The notes: generated from the sequence alone by a model not told the origin. 64,000 nt of DNA from CBDBFH01 sp965204775 (GCA_965204775.1 CBDBFH010000029.1:124001-188000), one strand, 5' to 3'; shown: positions 34,083 to 43,543, counted from the stretch's first letter. Numbers and translations: made by a program.

Positions 34083-36022
34083 TGCAGAACAGGCCGCCGG
34101 GGAGCCAGACCGGCCTCAAGCAGCGCGCGCAGCGAATCCTCATAAACCTCAACCCCGAAAGACTCGCGCAGACCCGCGATATATTGCGCCAGCAGCTCGT
34201 CGGAAAATGAGGCGCGCAGCTCCTCCTGCGTCTCGCCGATCCGGGCGTTTTCATCATCCGGCCCGGCGCGCTCAATCCGCTCCAGCTGCAGCAGCACAAC
34301 GCCCTCCCCCAGTTCCGCCGGGGCGGAGGCAAAACCCCCCTCCGCCAGCGAAAACAGCGCATCCACCGCCTCCTCGGAAAAAACCTCGCTGGTCGCAAAG
34401 CGCGTCACCGGCGGGGTCGAGACCGGCGCGCGGTTCGTCCCCGAAAGCAGCGCCTCGAAACGCTCGCCCCCATTGCCCCGCGCCGCCAGCGCCTGCGCCG
34501 CCGCCTCCAGCCGCTCGCGCCGCTCATAGCGCCGCCACAACGCCCGCGCCTCGCCCCGCGCCTCCTCCAGATCCAGAATCCGCGCCGGACCAATCCTGGC
34601 CACCGAAAGCCAATAATAGCCGCCATTGCCGGTCAGGCCGGGGTCCAGCTCTTCCCCCTCGCCGCTTGTGAAAACCCGGTCCACCAGACCCGCAATCTCC
34701 GGCAACTCGGCCAGACCGCCCGGCGGAGGCGGCAGCGCAGAAACCGAACCCTCGCCCAGAACGCCGTCGGCCCGCATGCCCGCGATCCGCAGCAGCGTCA
34801 TGTCGAAACGCTGCGCAATCTCCTCCAGCGTCTCGCCTCCGGCGCGGGCGTCCTCGATCAGATCATGCAGCGCGGCAATCTCGTCGCGCGCCTTGTCCAG
34901 AAGCAGCGCGCGGCGAATCTTGCCGGCGACATCACGCAAGGCCCGCTCGCCCGCCGGATCAATCTTGCGCACCCGCAGCAGAACCGGACCCAGCGGCCCT
35001 TCGACCGGCGCGCTCACCTCATTCTCCTTCAGGGCGAAGGCCGCCTCGGCCAGCGCCGGACTCAGAAACTCGCCGCGCGACAGACTCCCCAGCGCAATGT
35101 CCTCCTGCGACAGGCCGCGCGCCCCGGCAATCTCTTCAAACCCGGCCCCGGCGCGAATTCGCTCCGCCGCCCCCGCCGCTTCGGCGGCGTCGGCAAAGGT
35201 GATCTGGTCGGTCTCGCGCCGCTCCGGAGTCACAAACGACGACTTGCGCGCCTCATATTCGGCGGCAATCTCCTCCGGCGCTATCGCCGCATCCGAAAGC
35301 AGCCGCGCCGGGTCGAGCGCCAGCAGCTCGAAATCGCGCGTCTCCGGAACAATGAACAGCGAAGGATTGCGCTGGATGAATTTGGCGAGCGCGGCGTCGT
35401 CAGGCTCTTCCGGCTTCTCGACGAAATCAGGCGGCAAAAGAACATAGCGCGCCGCCCGCCGCTCGTTTTGCCAGGCCCATAACTGGCGGGCCAGAAGGGG
35501 AGGCGGACCGCTATGCGCCCGCACCGCTCCGGCTAGCTGGCCCCGCATATGCTGGCGGCGGCGCTGCTCGGCGTAGTCCGCCTCGCTGATCCCCGTTCCG
35601 ACAAGCAGAAATTTGAACGTCTGGCGGTCAAACTGCCCGAAAGGCCCGCGAAACGCCGGGTCCTTGAGAATATCCTCGGCGACCCGGTCGTCGGACACCC
35701 CCAGGCTCAACGCGCGCGCGGCGGCGTCCAGCGCCGCATTGTTGATCATGAAGCCCAGAACCTCGCGGTCCAGACCCAGATCGCGGGCCTCGGCGAGGGT
35801 GAGATTCCGGCCCCGCGCCCGAAAATTCTGAATGAGCGCCGACAGCCGCGTGCGATAGCCCTGCGCCGGGACCTCAACCCCGCCGACCTCGGCCACCGCC
35901 CCTCCGGCCCCCGAGCCGAAAACATCGCCGATCCCCCACAGGGCGAAACTCACGGCGAGCAGGCCGATCAAAACCTTGGCCGCCGGACCGGCGACGCTGC
36001 TCCGGATGCGGTCGAGAAACAT
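34079..36022 (-). CDS. Peptidyl-prolyl isomerase, SurA/PpiD type, membrane-anchored
   Basis: A 647-residue periplasmic folding factor. One N-terminal helix (AAKVLIGLLAVSFALWGIGDVF) anchors it in the inner membrane; a SurA N-like region follows (FMINNAALDAAARALSLGVSDDRVAEDI), then a central PPIC-like parvulin domain and a second helical region. PpiD-type proteins help outer-membrane proteins fold at the exit of the Sec translocon. It is the first gene of the trp-moa gene string and overlaps trpE by four bases. Confidence 0.88.
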   Translation of the reverse strand: MFLDRIRSSVAGPAAKVLIGLLAVSFALWGIGDVFGSGAGGAVAEVGGVEVPAQGYRTRLSALIQNFRARGRNLTLAEARDLGLDREVLGFMINNAALDAAARALSLGVSDDRVAEDILKDPAFRGPFGQFDRQTFKFLLVGTGISEADYAEQRRRQHMRGQLAGAVRAHSGPPPLLARQLWAWQNERRAARYVLLPPDFVEKPEEPDDAALAKFIQRNPSLFIVPETRDFELLALDPARLLSDAAIAPEEIAAEYEARKSSFVTPERRETDQITFADAAEAAGAAERIRAGAGFEEIAGARGLSQEDIALGSLSRGEFLSPALAEAAFALKENEVSAPVEGPLGPVLLRVRKIDPAGERALRDVAGKIRRALLLDKARDEIAALHDLIEDARAGGETLEEIAQRFDMTLLRIAGMRADGVLGEGSVSALPPPPGGLAELPEIAGLVDRVFTSGEGEELDPGLTGNGGYYWLSVARIGPARILDLEEARGEARALWRRYERRERLEAAAQALAARGNGGERFEALLSGTNRAPVSTPPVTRFATSEVFSEEAVDALFSLAEGGFASAPAELGEGVVLLQLERIERAGPDDENARIGETQEELRASFSDELLAQYIAGLRESFGVEVYEDSLRALLEAGLAPRRPVLQ

Positions 36023-36115
36023 GGTGTCCGCCCGATTTCTTCGGTTGCGCGAGAATAGGCCGGATCATAGGCTTGGGGCGCGCCGGAGACAAGAACCGGA
36101 AGGGGGGCGCGCAGG

Positions 36116-36856
36116 TTGATCATCGGCAATTGGAAGATGAACGGGCTGGCCGCCGACCGGCGGCAGCTGGAGGCGGTCATCGCCGGGTTGCCGGAAGACG
36201 CCGCCCCCGCCGCCCTGTGCCCGCCGGCGACGCTGATTGCCTCTTTCAGCCGGACGGCGGCGGGGTCGGGCGTTCTGATCGGGGCGCAGGACTGCCACGC
36301 GGCCCCGGCGGGCGCGCATACAGGCGAACTCTCCGCCCGCCAGCTGGCCGACGCCGGGGCCGAACTCGTGATCCTCGGCCATTCCGAGCGCCGCAGGCAG
36401 GCCGGCGAAAGCGGCGAACTGATCCGGGCCAAGGCCGCCGCCGCCCTGCAGGCCGGGCTGATGCCGGTCCTGTGCGTCGGCGAGAGCGCCGCGGCCCGCA
36501 AAGACGGGCAGGCGGGCGAAGCCACCCGCCGCCAATTGCGCAGCTGCTTTCCCGAAACTCTGCCGCCAACCGGACGCCGCCTGCCCGTTCTCGCCCTCGC
36601 CTATGAGCCGGTCTGGGCCATCGGCTCCGGCGCGACCCCCTCGCCGGAAGAGATCACCGCCATCCACCGCCAACTCCGCGGCCTCCTCAATCGGCTCGCG
36701 CCGCAGCAGGATATCCCCATCCTCTATGGCGGTTCGGTCAAGCCGGACAATGCCGCCGCCATCCTGGCCCTGCCGGATGTCGGCGGGGCACTGGTCGGCG
36801 GGGCAAGTTTGCAGGCGAACAGCTTTCTGGCCATCGCCGCCGCCGCGCCCCGCTGA
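36116..36856 (+). CDS. tpiA: Triosephosphate isomerase
   Basis: A 246-residue TIM barrel that interconverts glyceraldehyde-3-phosphate and dihydroxyacetone phosphate. It holds IIGNWKMNG, the catalytic His in VILGHSERR, the catalytic Glu in LAYEPVWAIGSG and the phosphate loop YGGSVKPDNA. The only start consistent with the conserved IIGNWKMNG is TTG at 36116, preceded by a GGAAGGGGGG ribosome site. It is transcribed divergently from the ppiD-like gene. Confidence 0.95.
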   Translation: MIIGNWKMNGLAADRRQLEAVIAGLPEDAAPAALCPPATLIASFSRTAAGSGVLIGAQDCHAAPAGAHTGELSARQLADAGAELVILGHSERRRQAGESGELIRAKAAAALQAGLMPVLCVGESAAARKDGQAGEATRRQLRSCFPETLPPTGRRLPVLALAYEPVWAIGSGATPSPEEITAIHRQLRGLLNRLAPQQDIPILYGGSVKPDNAAAILALPDVGGALVGGASLQANSFLAIAAAAPR

Positions 36857-36947
36857 CCGCCCCGGCCCCGCCGCGCCTGACGCCGCGCCCGGCCACCCCC
36901 CACAGCGACACGCAAGGCGATCTGCGCCTGCGCAACCGGAAAAACCC

Positions 36948-36976
36948 TTTACCCGCCATTAACGCTCCTGTATCAT
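36948..36976 (+). promoter_or_regulatory. Candidate promoter for the WS/DGAT gene
   Basis: TTTACC and TATCAT are separated by exactly 17 bases, about 90 bases ahead of the start codon. The rest of the gap after tpiA (36857-37063) holds nothing else except the hairpin listed next. Confidence 0.4.
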
Positions 36977-37004
36977 TCTCCCCATCTTCAGAGGGGAGGA
37001 AGAT

Positions 37005-37022
37005 CGCCGCGCTTGCGCGGCG
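37005..37022 (+). other. Eight-bp hairpin in the leader of the WS/DGAT gene
   Basis: CGCCGCGC-TT-GCGCGGCG is a perfect inverted repeat between the predicted transcription start and the start codon. It is too far from any T-run to be a terminator. It may affect translation or mRNA stability; role unknown. Confidence 0.35.
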
Positions 37023-37063
37023 GCTCCGATGCGCCCGATATGCGGCCCTCAGGGAGGAAAGCC

Positions 37064-38675
37064 ATGAAACAACTCTCTCCGCTTGACGCCTCGTTCGTCT
37101 ATCAGGAACAGGGCAATCAATACATGCACGTCGCCGGGTTGATGATCTACGACCCCTCGACCGTCCCCCTCGACAAAAAGCGCAAAAAGCATGTCTTCGG
37201 GCACAAGGACATCCTCGAAGCCATCGGCAAGACCCTCCACCTCGCCCCCAATATGCGGCGGCGGCTGGTTCGCGTCCCCGGCGACCTCGACCACCCCTAC
37301 TGGATCGAGGACGACCACTTCAACATCGAATTCCATGTCCGCCACATCGCCCTGCCCAGCCCCGGCGACTGGCAGCAATTGTGCATTCTGATCGCCCGCC
37401 TCCACGCCCGCCCGCTCGACATGTCGCGCCCCCTCTGGGAGATCTACATCATCGAGGGCCTCGACAATATTCCCTCGCTTCCCAAGGGCTGCTTCGCGAC
37501 CCTCACCAAGGTGCACCACGCCGCCATAGACGGCGCGACCGGCGCTGACCAGATGGCTGGAATGCACACGCTCAAGCCCACCGAAGACCCCCTCGAAGAT
37601 CATGAAGACTGGACCCCGGAGCGCGCCCCCGCTCCCGCCGAACTCCTCGCCCGCACTTACTGGAGGGGCCTGACGGCTCCGTTGACCAGCGCCGAGATGC
37701 TGTGGAAGGGCTTTGGGGGCCTGGCGCGCGCGGCCCGCGGCCTGGTCTCCGGCGAGTTCCGGCTTCCCACCGCCGCGCCGCGCACGATCTTCAACGCGCG
37801 CGTCTCGCCCCATCGCGTCTTTGACTCCCGCGTCTTCTCCCTCGACGACCTGCGCGCCGTCAAACGGGGCATCGAGGGCGCGACCATCAATGACGTCATC
37901 CTCACCATCTGCGGCGGCGCCCTGCGCGCCTATCTGCGCTCGCGCAACGAACTGCCTGACAGGCCGCTCGTCGCCATGATCCCGATCAACACCCGCAGCG
38001 AGGACGAAAAAAGCACCGGCGGCAATATGGTCTCCTCCATGACCGCCGCCATCGGCACCGACATCGCCGACCCCCTCGAGCGCCTCAAGGCCATTCAGGA
38101 AAACTCGCGCAACGCCAAGACCATGATGCAGGCGATCGGCGCGCGCGAGATGGTCGACATGCTTGGCCTCACGCCGCCCCTCGTCCATCGCGCTCGGCTC
38201 CCAGCTGGCCTCGCAGATCGACTGGAGCCGCTATGCCCCGCCAATCTTCAATGTCGTCATCACCAATGTTCCGGGGCCGCAGGTTTCGCTTTACATGGGC
38301 GGCGCGCGCCTGATGCTCCCCTTCAGTCTGGGCCCGGTCGGGCATGGCATGGGCGCCTTCATCGGAATCCAGAGCTATGACGGCGCGCTCAGCATATCTT
38401 TTACCGTCTGCCGCGAAATGATGCCCGACCCCGGCAATTTCGCCCAATGCCTCCAGGATTCATTCGCCGAGCTGCACAAGAAGGTCTGCGGCGGGCGCTA
38501 TCTGACCATCAACGATATGGTTCAGGTCGCCGTCCAGCGCGAGGAGGAGGCCGGATTCCGGCAGAAAAAGCCGCCGCCCCGCCCCCGCCAAAAAGCCGCC
38601 CCGCGCGCCGGCAGAGCCAGGCCCGCCGCCTCTTCGCAGGCGCAGGCCAATGGCCGCGTCGGCCAGTCCGGATAA
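37064..38675 (+). pseudogene. Wax ester synthase/diacylglycerol acyltransferase (WS/DGAT), frameshifted
   Basis: A WS/DGAT family gene read in two frames. The first part (37064 to about 38190) has SPLDASFVYQE, the catalytic HHAAIDG at residues 151-157 and INDVILTICGGALRAYL. The second part, one base out of frame, carries GSQLASQIDWSRYAPPIFNVVITNVPGPQ, SFTVCREMMPD and a basic, Lys/Arg/Pro-rich tail. The shift lies between roughly 38160 and 38200. Joined, the product would be about 537 residues, the normal length, so a one-base sequencing or assembly error is as likely as a real mutation. Family role: making wax esters or triacylglycerol from acyl-CoA. Confidence 0.85.
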
Positions 38676-38685
38676 AGATATATAA

Positions 38686-39519
38686 TCAGGAAGCGACCGG
38701 CTCGGCCTCCGGATAGCCGAAGAGGCGCGCCATCGCCGGCATGGTTTCGCGGAAGGGCCGCCAGTCGTCTTCGGGCTGGGCAAGCCGGTTGGCCGTCGCA
38801 TAAAGCACCGCCGGATGCACGCCCATCCCGCTGTGGCTGCAGAACACTTCGATATTTTCCTTCTGCACGTCCGCCCGCTCGCCGTCGTGTTTGTAGATGC
38901 AGCTGCGCCAGTGGGCGATCCCGTCCAGTTTCGAGTAAAACGCAGTGCAGGGAGCCAGGGGGTCGGACGTAAAATCGCGCACCACCCGCCGCGGCAGGGC
39001 TTCCTTTTTGAGGGTGATGCCGGACATATATTCGAACATCCGGCTCACCGGCGGCGTCATGCTTCTCCACCCGGCAAAGGGCGCGCCCAGCGTGATAACC
39101 TGGCGGACAACCTCCGGCTTTTGCACCGCAATCACCCGCGCATAAATTCCGCCGAGGCTCTGTCCGATAAGGCTGATTTTCCGCCCGTCATTGCTCTCAA
39201 GGATGTGTTCAATGCGGGCGTGGATGTCGGAGCGCAGTCCTTTTCGCGGCCCGGTGTTGCGCCCCAGATCCCAGCCATAGACGCGGTAGCCACGCCCTTT
39301 GAGAAAGCGCCGCAGAATGGTGGTCGAGGCGTCGGTGGTCATGAAGCCGGGCAGGACCAGAACCGGATGCCCGTCGCCTTGCGCCGCATTGGCCAGCGGC
39401 ATGGCGGTGGCGGCGCAGGCCAGCAGGTCCCACATGGCGCGCGGCGGCTCGGTCAGCATCAGGAGCGGCGATGGACGCCTGCGCTTGCGCTGCACTTCCT
39501 GTTCCATTTTCTCACTCAT
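38686..39519 (-). CDS. Alpha/beta hydrolase (lipase/PGAP1-like)
   Basis: A 277-residue alpha/beta hydrolase. VLVLPGFMTTDASTTILRRFLKGRGYRVYGWDLGRN gives the oxyanion region, ISLIGQSLGGIYARVIA the nucleophile Ser elbow (GQSLGG), and the C-terminal HSGMGVHPAVL may supply the His. A basic stretch QRKRRRP follows the start. The ATG at 39519 has a GGAGGA ribosome site, so it was preferred over one 24 bases upstream. It is convergent with the WS/DGAT gene, and lipid ester hydrolysis is a reasonable guess. Confidence 0.85.
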   Translation of the reverse strand: MSEKMEQEVQRKRRRPSPLLMLTEPPRAMWDLLACAATAMPLANAAQGDGHPVLVLPGFMTTDASTTILRRFLKGRGYRVYGWDLGRNTGPRKGLRSDIHARIEHILESNDGRKISLIGQSLGGIYARVIAVQKPEVVRQVITLGAPFAGWRSMTPPVSRMFEYMSGITLKKEALPRRVVRDFTSDPLAPCTAFYSKLDGIAHWRSCIYKHDGERADVQKENIEVFCSHSGMGVHPAVLYATANRLAQPEDDWRPFRETMPAMARLFGYPEAEPVAS

Positions 39520-39606
39520 AACTCTGGTCCTCCTTCCCATCATAAAATATGAGGGTATTTTTCCGCGATTCGAAACAATTCTACAAAAAGATTGCTCGAG
39601 ATTTGA

Positions 39607-40314
39607 TCATTTTTGCCTTCCGGCGCCGGGGAGAGGCCCGCCTCCGGCCAGTGAGCGCGAGATAAAGGCGGCGGCGGAGTCGGCGAGAGTTTCAGGCGTG
39701 GTGCCCGCCCGCCCGGCGAAAGGCGCCCAGCTGCGCAGGAAAAACAGCGATCCGGAGATCAGCATGGCGGTCGCGGTCGGCTCGCACCAGCTGATGGATT
39801 TGTCTGCGACGCCGCCTTCGAGAAGGGTGGCAAGACTGGCGAGATTTTTGCGCGCGACGGCGAGAATCTCCCGCCGCCGGTTTGACGGAATCCAGTAGGG
39901 CAGGCCGGAGGGAATCCAGATTTCGCGCGCGGCAATCGCCCGAACCGCGCGCCGCACAAAATGCTCAACCTTGTCCAGCCCTTTGCCGTCCAGCCCGTCC
40001 GCTTCGTCGAGAAGGGCGGTGACCCGGTTTTGTCCGCCCAGGATGCATTCGCAGGCCAGATCGGCCTTGCTCTTAAAATAGTAATAGAGCGCGCCGTCGG
40101 TCATGCCCAGTTGTTTGGCGACTTCGCTCAGGGAAGCGTTGTGGTAGCCCTTGTCGTGGAGAATGTCCCCCGCGGCCTGCATGATCGCCTCGCGCTTGAG
40201 GCGATGCTGCTCGGCGCGGGCGAACTCCCATTCCGGCGCTTTCGAACTGCGCCTTTTGGACCCGGCGGCCCGTTTGGGAGCGGGCCTGGGAGATTTTTTG
40301 GGCGATGGAGGCAC
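39607..40314 (-). CDS. TetR family transcriptional regulator
   Basis: A 235-residue repressor. An unusual basic N-terminal extension (PSPKKSPRPAPKRAAGSKRR) is followed by a TetR HTH: REAIMQAAGDILHDKGYHNASLSEVAKQLGMTDGALYYYFKSKADL. The C-terminal ligand domain has no recognisable signature. The start is a GTG. A perfect 16-bp palindrome lies 36 bases upstream, so autoregulation is likely. Lipid genes sit on both sides. Confidence 0.92.
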   Translation of the reverse strand: MPPSPKKSPRPAPKRAAGSKRRSSKAPEWEFARAEQHRLKREAIMQAAGDILHDKGYHNASLSEVAKQLGMTDGALYYYFKSKADLACECILGGQNRVTALLDEADGLDGKGLDKVEHFVRRAVRAIAAREIWIPSGLPYWIPSNRRREILAVARKNLASLATLLEGGVADKSISWCEPTATAMLISGSLFFLRSWAPFAGRAGTTPETLADSAAAFISRSLAGGGPLPGAGRQK

Positions 40315-40349
40315 GAACCGACCTTTTTTTTAATCTTCCTCCAGAAGAA

Positions 40350-40365
40350 TCTAATCATGATTAGA
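40350..40365. promoter_or_regulatory. 16-bp palindromic operator candidate for the TetR gene
   Basis: TCTAATCATGATTAGA is a perfect palindrome in the gap between the tetR gene and the FAD monooxygenase gene, in AT-rich sequence where the tetR promoter should lie. Length and symmetry are those of a TetR-family operator. It could also control the divergent monooxygenase gene. Confidence 0.6.
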
Positions 40366-40462
40366 AAAAAGTCCAGCTCCGGCTCAAAAAAATTTCGGAT
40401 GACGCGGTGAGGGCGGTTTAAGCGCTTTAGGCGCGGGGCTCCAAGCCTCACGGCCTTTACGC

Positions 40463-40468
40463 TATAAT
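40463..40468 (+). promoter_or_regulatory. Consensus -10 box (TATAAT) just ahead of the monooxygenase ATG
   Basis: A perfect TATAAT ends six bases before the ATG at 40475. Transcription would begin at or next to the start codon, predicting a leaderless mRNA; no ribosome site is visible. A matching -35 box is not evident. Confidence 0.45.
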
Positions 40469-40474
40469 CGCGCC

Positions 40475-42193
40475 ATGCCGAATCCGCAAAACGCCGTGAT
40501 CGAAACGCCGGTTCTGATCGCCGGGGGCGGACCTGCCGGCCTGATCCTCGCGCTGGAACTGAATCATCACGGGGTCGAGGCCATCCTCGTCGAGCAAAAC
40601 ACGCACACCACCCGGCACCCCAAAATGGACGTTACCAATGGCCGGACTATGGAACTCTTCCGCCGCCTGGGAATCGCCGAAGAAGCGCGCAAACACGCCG
40701 TCCCCCCGGATCATCCGGTCTCCGTCGTCTGGTGCGTTCGCCTCGCCGAATATGAGCTGGCCCGCTTCGACTACCCCTCGGTCAACGAGGCCCGCGCCCT
40801 GATCCGGAAAAACAATAACGGCTCCTGGCCGCTGGAGCCTTACATGCGAATCTCACAGGCCGTCATCGAACCCGTCTTCAAAAACGCCCTCGAAACACGC
40901 TCTTCAACCATCAGCATCCGCTTCGGCTGGGCGCTGGAGGACTTCACGCAGGACGCGGACGGCGTCACCGCCTCCATCCGCTCCGCCCAAACCGGCGAGA
41001 CCCAAACCGTCCGCGCCCGCTACCTCGCCGGGTGCGACGGCGGCGGCAGCATAACCCGCAGAAAACTCGGCATCGAACTCGACGAACTCCCCGCCCTCGA
41101 CATCGTCCGGCAGGCGGGCGGATTGGGCAAAAACCTCCTTGTCGCCGCGCGAAAGGCGCTCCAAGGCGAAAAACCGCTCGACGGACGGCTCTTCCTGATC
41201 CACTTCACCTCCAAAGACCGCAAACTCTTTGAGGCTTTCGGAATCACCTGGCATCTGTCTTTCCCCGGCGGCGGCACGATCATTTCCCAGAACGACCTCG
41301 ACACCTGGACGCTCCACGTGCCTTTGCAGGCCGGGGAGGATCCGGAGGCGATTGATCCCAAAGCCCGTCTGTTCGAAGCGCTGGACCGCGAGATCGATTG
41401 CCAAATCCTGCTCGCCAATCCCTGGACGCCCCGGCTGGCTCTCGCCGAATCCTATGGCAGGGGGCGGGTCTTTCTGGCTGGGGATTCAGCCCATCAATAT
41501 ATTCCGACTGGCGGCTATGGCATGAACACCGCCGCAGGCGACGCGGTTGATCTGGGCTGGAAACTGGCCGCCGTCCTCAAGGGCTGGGGCGGGCCGGGCC
41601 TGCCGGCCTCCTACGAGGCCGAGCGAAAACCGGTCGGGCACAGGAACCGCGCGGCCTCCGCCCGCCATACCGCAATCCGGATCCAGATCAGCAACCACAA
41701 CTCGCGCCGCCTCCACGAGCGCTCCCGCCGCGGAGAGCGCGCCCGCCGCAAACTCGGCAAACTGATCGCCGATCTCGGCAATCTGGAGAACGAGGCGCTG
41801 GGGATTGAACTCGGCTACCGGTACGGCGACTCGCCGGTGGTCTGCCCCGAAAACGGCGCGCCGCCCCCCGCCCGCTGGGAAGAATACGTCCCCGGCACAT
41901 GGCCCGGCGCGAGGATTCCAAGCCTCTATCTGAAAGACGGAACAGCCCTCTTCGACAGGCTGGGCCGGGGCTTCACCCTGCTGCGTTTTGCGGAGATTGA
42001 CGTCTCCGCCCTGCGCGCCGCCGCCGAACGGCGCGGCGTTCCGCTCGACATCTCCGACATCCGCGACCCCCATGTCCGCACAATATACCAGCGTGATCTG
42101 GTTCTGGTCAGGCCCGACCAGCATGTCGCCTGGCGCGGCAATCGCTGCCCCGCCGATCCGCTCGCGCTCATTGACCGGGTTCGGGGCGGGTGA
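40475..42193 (+). CDS. FAD-dependent aromatic hydroxylase-type monooxygenase (PheA/TfdB family)
   Basis: A 572-residue flavoprotein monooxygenase. The dinucleotide-binding motif IAGGGPAGLILALELNHHG is at the start, and the second FAD motif GRVFLAGDSAHQYIPTGGYGMNTAAGDAVDLGWKL lies near 340. The middle holds the DG motif region ARYLAGCDGGGS. The C-terminal thioredoxin-like domain (ARIPSLYLKDGTALFDRLGRGFTLL) and PDQHVAWRG are typical of the PheA/TfdB and MhpA group. It would hydroxylate an aromatic or polyketide-like substrate with NAD(P)H. Its 3' end overlaps the next gene on the opposite strand by 26 bases. Confidence 0.9.
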   Translation: MPNPQNAVIETPVLIAGGGPAGLILALELNHHGVEAILVEQNTHTTRHPKMDVTNGRTMELFRRLGIAEEARKHAVPPDHPVSVVWCVRLAEYELARFDYPSVNEARALIRKNNNGSWPLEPYMRISQAVIEPVFKNALETRSSTISIRFGWALEDFTQDADGVTASIRSAQTGETQTVRARYLAGCDGGGSITRRKLGIELDELPALDIVRQAGGLGKNLLVAARKALQGEKPLDGRLFLIHFTSKDRKLFEAFGITWHLSFPGGGTIISQNDLDTWTLHVPLQAGEDPEAIDPKARLFEALDREIDCQILLANPWTPRLALAESYGRGRVFLAGDSAHQYIPTGGYGMNTAAGDAVDLGWKLAAVLKGWGGPGLPASYEAERKPVGHRNRAASARHTAIRIQISNHNSRRLHERSRRGERARRKLGKLIADLGNLENEALGIELGYRYGDSPVVCPENGAPPPARWEEYVPGTWPGARIPSLYLKDGTALFDRLGRGFTLLRFAEIDVSALRAAAERRGVPLDISDIRDPHVRTIYQRDLVLVRPDQHVAWRGNRCPADPLALIDRVRGG

Positions 42194-43358
42194 CGTTCTC
42201 GCGATAGATCGCGTCGAAGCGCGCCTGCCGCGCCTGCGGGAAGGCCGCCGCCAGTTTGAACGCCGCCTTGCGCGCCATGCGCCGAAGCGGCGAGCGGATA
42301 TGAAACAGACCCGCATTCGCCCGCGACAGCGCCTGCAGCCGCGAGGCGCGGGGAAAGCGAATCTCCCGCCAGCGCGCCAGCGCCCGCTCCAGACTTTGCT
42401 CCTGCGCCAGCTGCGCGGCCAGAACCCAGCCGTCCTCAATCGCCATCGCCGCCCCCTGCGCCATGAAGGGCAGCATCGGATGGGCGGCATCGCCCAGCAG
42501 CGCCGCCCGCCCCTCATGCCAGCGCGGCAGCGGCGCGCGGTCAAACAGGCCCCAGAGAAAACACCGCTCGCAGGCCGCCAGCAATTGGCCGATCCGCCCG
42601 TCCCAACCGGCAAAGGCCCGGCGAAGATCATTGAGGCCGCCTTCGACCCTCCAGCTTTCCTGCGTCCATTGATCGCGCTCCTCCACCGCGACAAAATTGA
42701 TCAACGCCCCCCGGCGCAGATAATAGGCGACAAAATGCCGCCCCGGCCCCAGCCAGGCATTGGCGTCGGGCGGGATCAGGCCGGGGGGAAGTTTCTTCGC
42801 CTCGACAATGCCGCGCCAGGCGATCTGGCCGGTGAAGCCGGCGGGCGCGTCCCCCAGCATTCGGGCGCGAACCACAGAATGAATGCCGTCCGCGCCGATC
42901 AGCAGATCGCCCTCCTGCGCCGCACCGCCCTCGACGCAAACCGACACCGACGCGCCCCCCTGCTCATAGCCGGTTACGCGCATGCCGGAATGCAGGACGA
43001 CTCCCGCCTTGCGCGCCGCGCCATAAAGCGCGTCCAGCAGATCGCCCCGGTGGATGTGCAGATATTTCGCCCCATAGCGCGCCTCGCAGACTCCCTTGAG
43101 GGGGGCGGTCATCTCGGCTTTGCCGGTTCGCCAGTCGCGCATGGCCGCCGCGCGCGGCTCGAACGCCGCCGCCGCCAGCTCTTCCGCCAGGCCCAGGCGG
43201 GCCAGAACATGCATGGCGTTCGGGCTGAGCTGGATTCCGGCTCCGGCCCCGCCCGGCGCGGCGGATTGTTCAAAAACCTCGCAGGCGAAGCCGCGCCCGC
43301 GCAAAGCCAGCGCCGCCGCCAGACCGCCGATCCCTCCGCCCGCGATCAGTATCTTCAT
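42168..43358 (-). CDS. FAD-dependent monooxygenase (salicylate hydroxylase-like)
   Basis: A 396-residue group A flavin monooxygenase: MKILIAGGGIGGLAAALALRG (FAD motif), GADGIHSVVR (DG motif) and LGDAAHPMLPFMAQGAAMAIEDGW (second FAD site). The pattern matches 3-hydroxybenzoate 6-hydroxylase/salicylate hydroxylase relatives. The upstream in-frame stretch is the tRNA-Thr gene read as protein and was excluded. It lies 14 bases from the tRNA 3' end. Confidence 0.9.
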   Translation of the reverse strand: MKILIAGGGIGGLAAALALRGRGFACEVFEQSAAPGGAGAGIQLSPNAMHVLARLGLAEELAAAAFEPRAAAMRDWRTGKAEMTAPLKGVCEARYGAKYLHIHRGDLLDALYGAARKAGVVLHSGMRVTGYEQGGASVSVCVEGGAAQEGDLLIGADGIHSVVRARMLGDAPAGFTGQIAWRGIVEAKKLPPGLIPPDANAWLGPGRHFVAYYLRRGALINFVAVEERDQWTQESWRVEGGLNDLRRAFAGWDGRIGQLLAACERCFLWGLFDRAPLPRWHEGRAALLGDAAHPMLPFMAQGAAMAIEDGWVLAAQLAQEQSLERALARWREIRFPRASRLQALSRANAGLFHIRSPLRRMARKAAFKLAAAFPQARQARFDAIYRENVTRPEPGQ

Positions 43359-43372
43359 GCCAGGCTCCCCGG

Positions 43373-43445
43373 CGCCGGCGGAGGGTCTCGAACCCCCGGC
43401 CTCCTGATTACAAATCAGGCGCTCTACCAGCTGAGCTACACCGGC
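43373..43445 (-). tRNA. tRNA-Thr (TGT)
   Basis: Reading the minus strand, acceptor GCCGGTG pairs with CGCCGGC, the D-loop has AGCTGGTAGAGC, the anticodon loop TTTGTAA gives anticodon TGT (codon ACA), and TTCGAGA forms the T-loop. CCA is not encoded. 73 bases up to the discriminator. Confidence 0.95.
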
Positions 43446-43543
43446 CCGGCGGGGAGAGTATCCGCCGGGCCGCCGCCGCGCAAGGCGGGGAGGGTGCGGA
43501 GCGCCGTCCATCTGCGCTATAACGCGGGGCGGGAGACAGGCGT

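Noticed and set aside
34083..34200. trp leader peptide/attenuator
   Set aside because: trpE starts inside the end of the upstream ppiD-like gene; no Trp-rich leader ORF or terminator fits.
43359..43511. N-terminal extension of the minus-strand FAD monooxygenase
   Set aside because: It contains the translated tRNA-Thr gene (GVAQLVERL-like text), and a clean ATG with the FAD motif follows at 43358.
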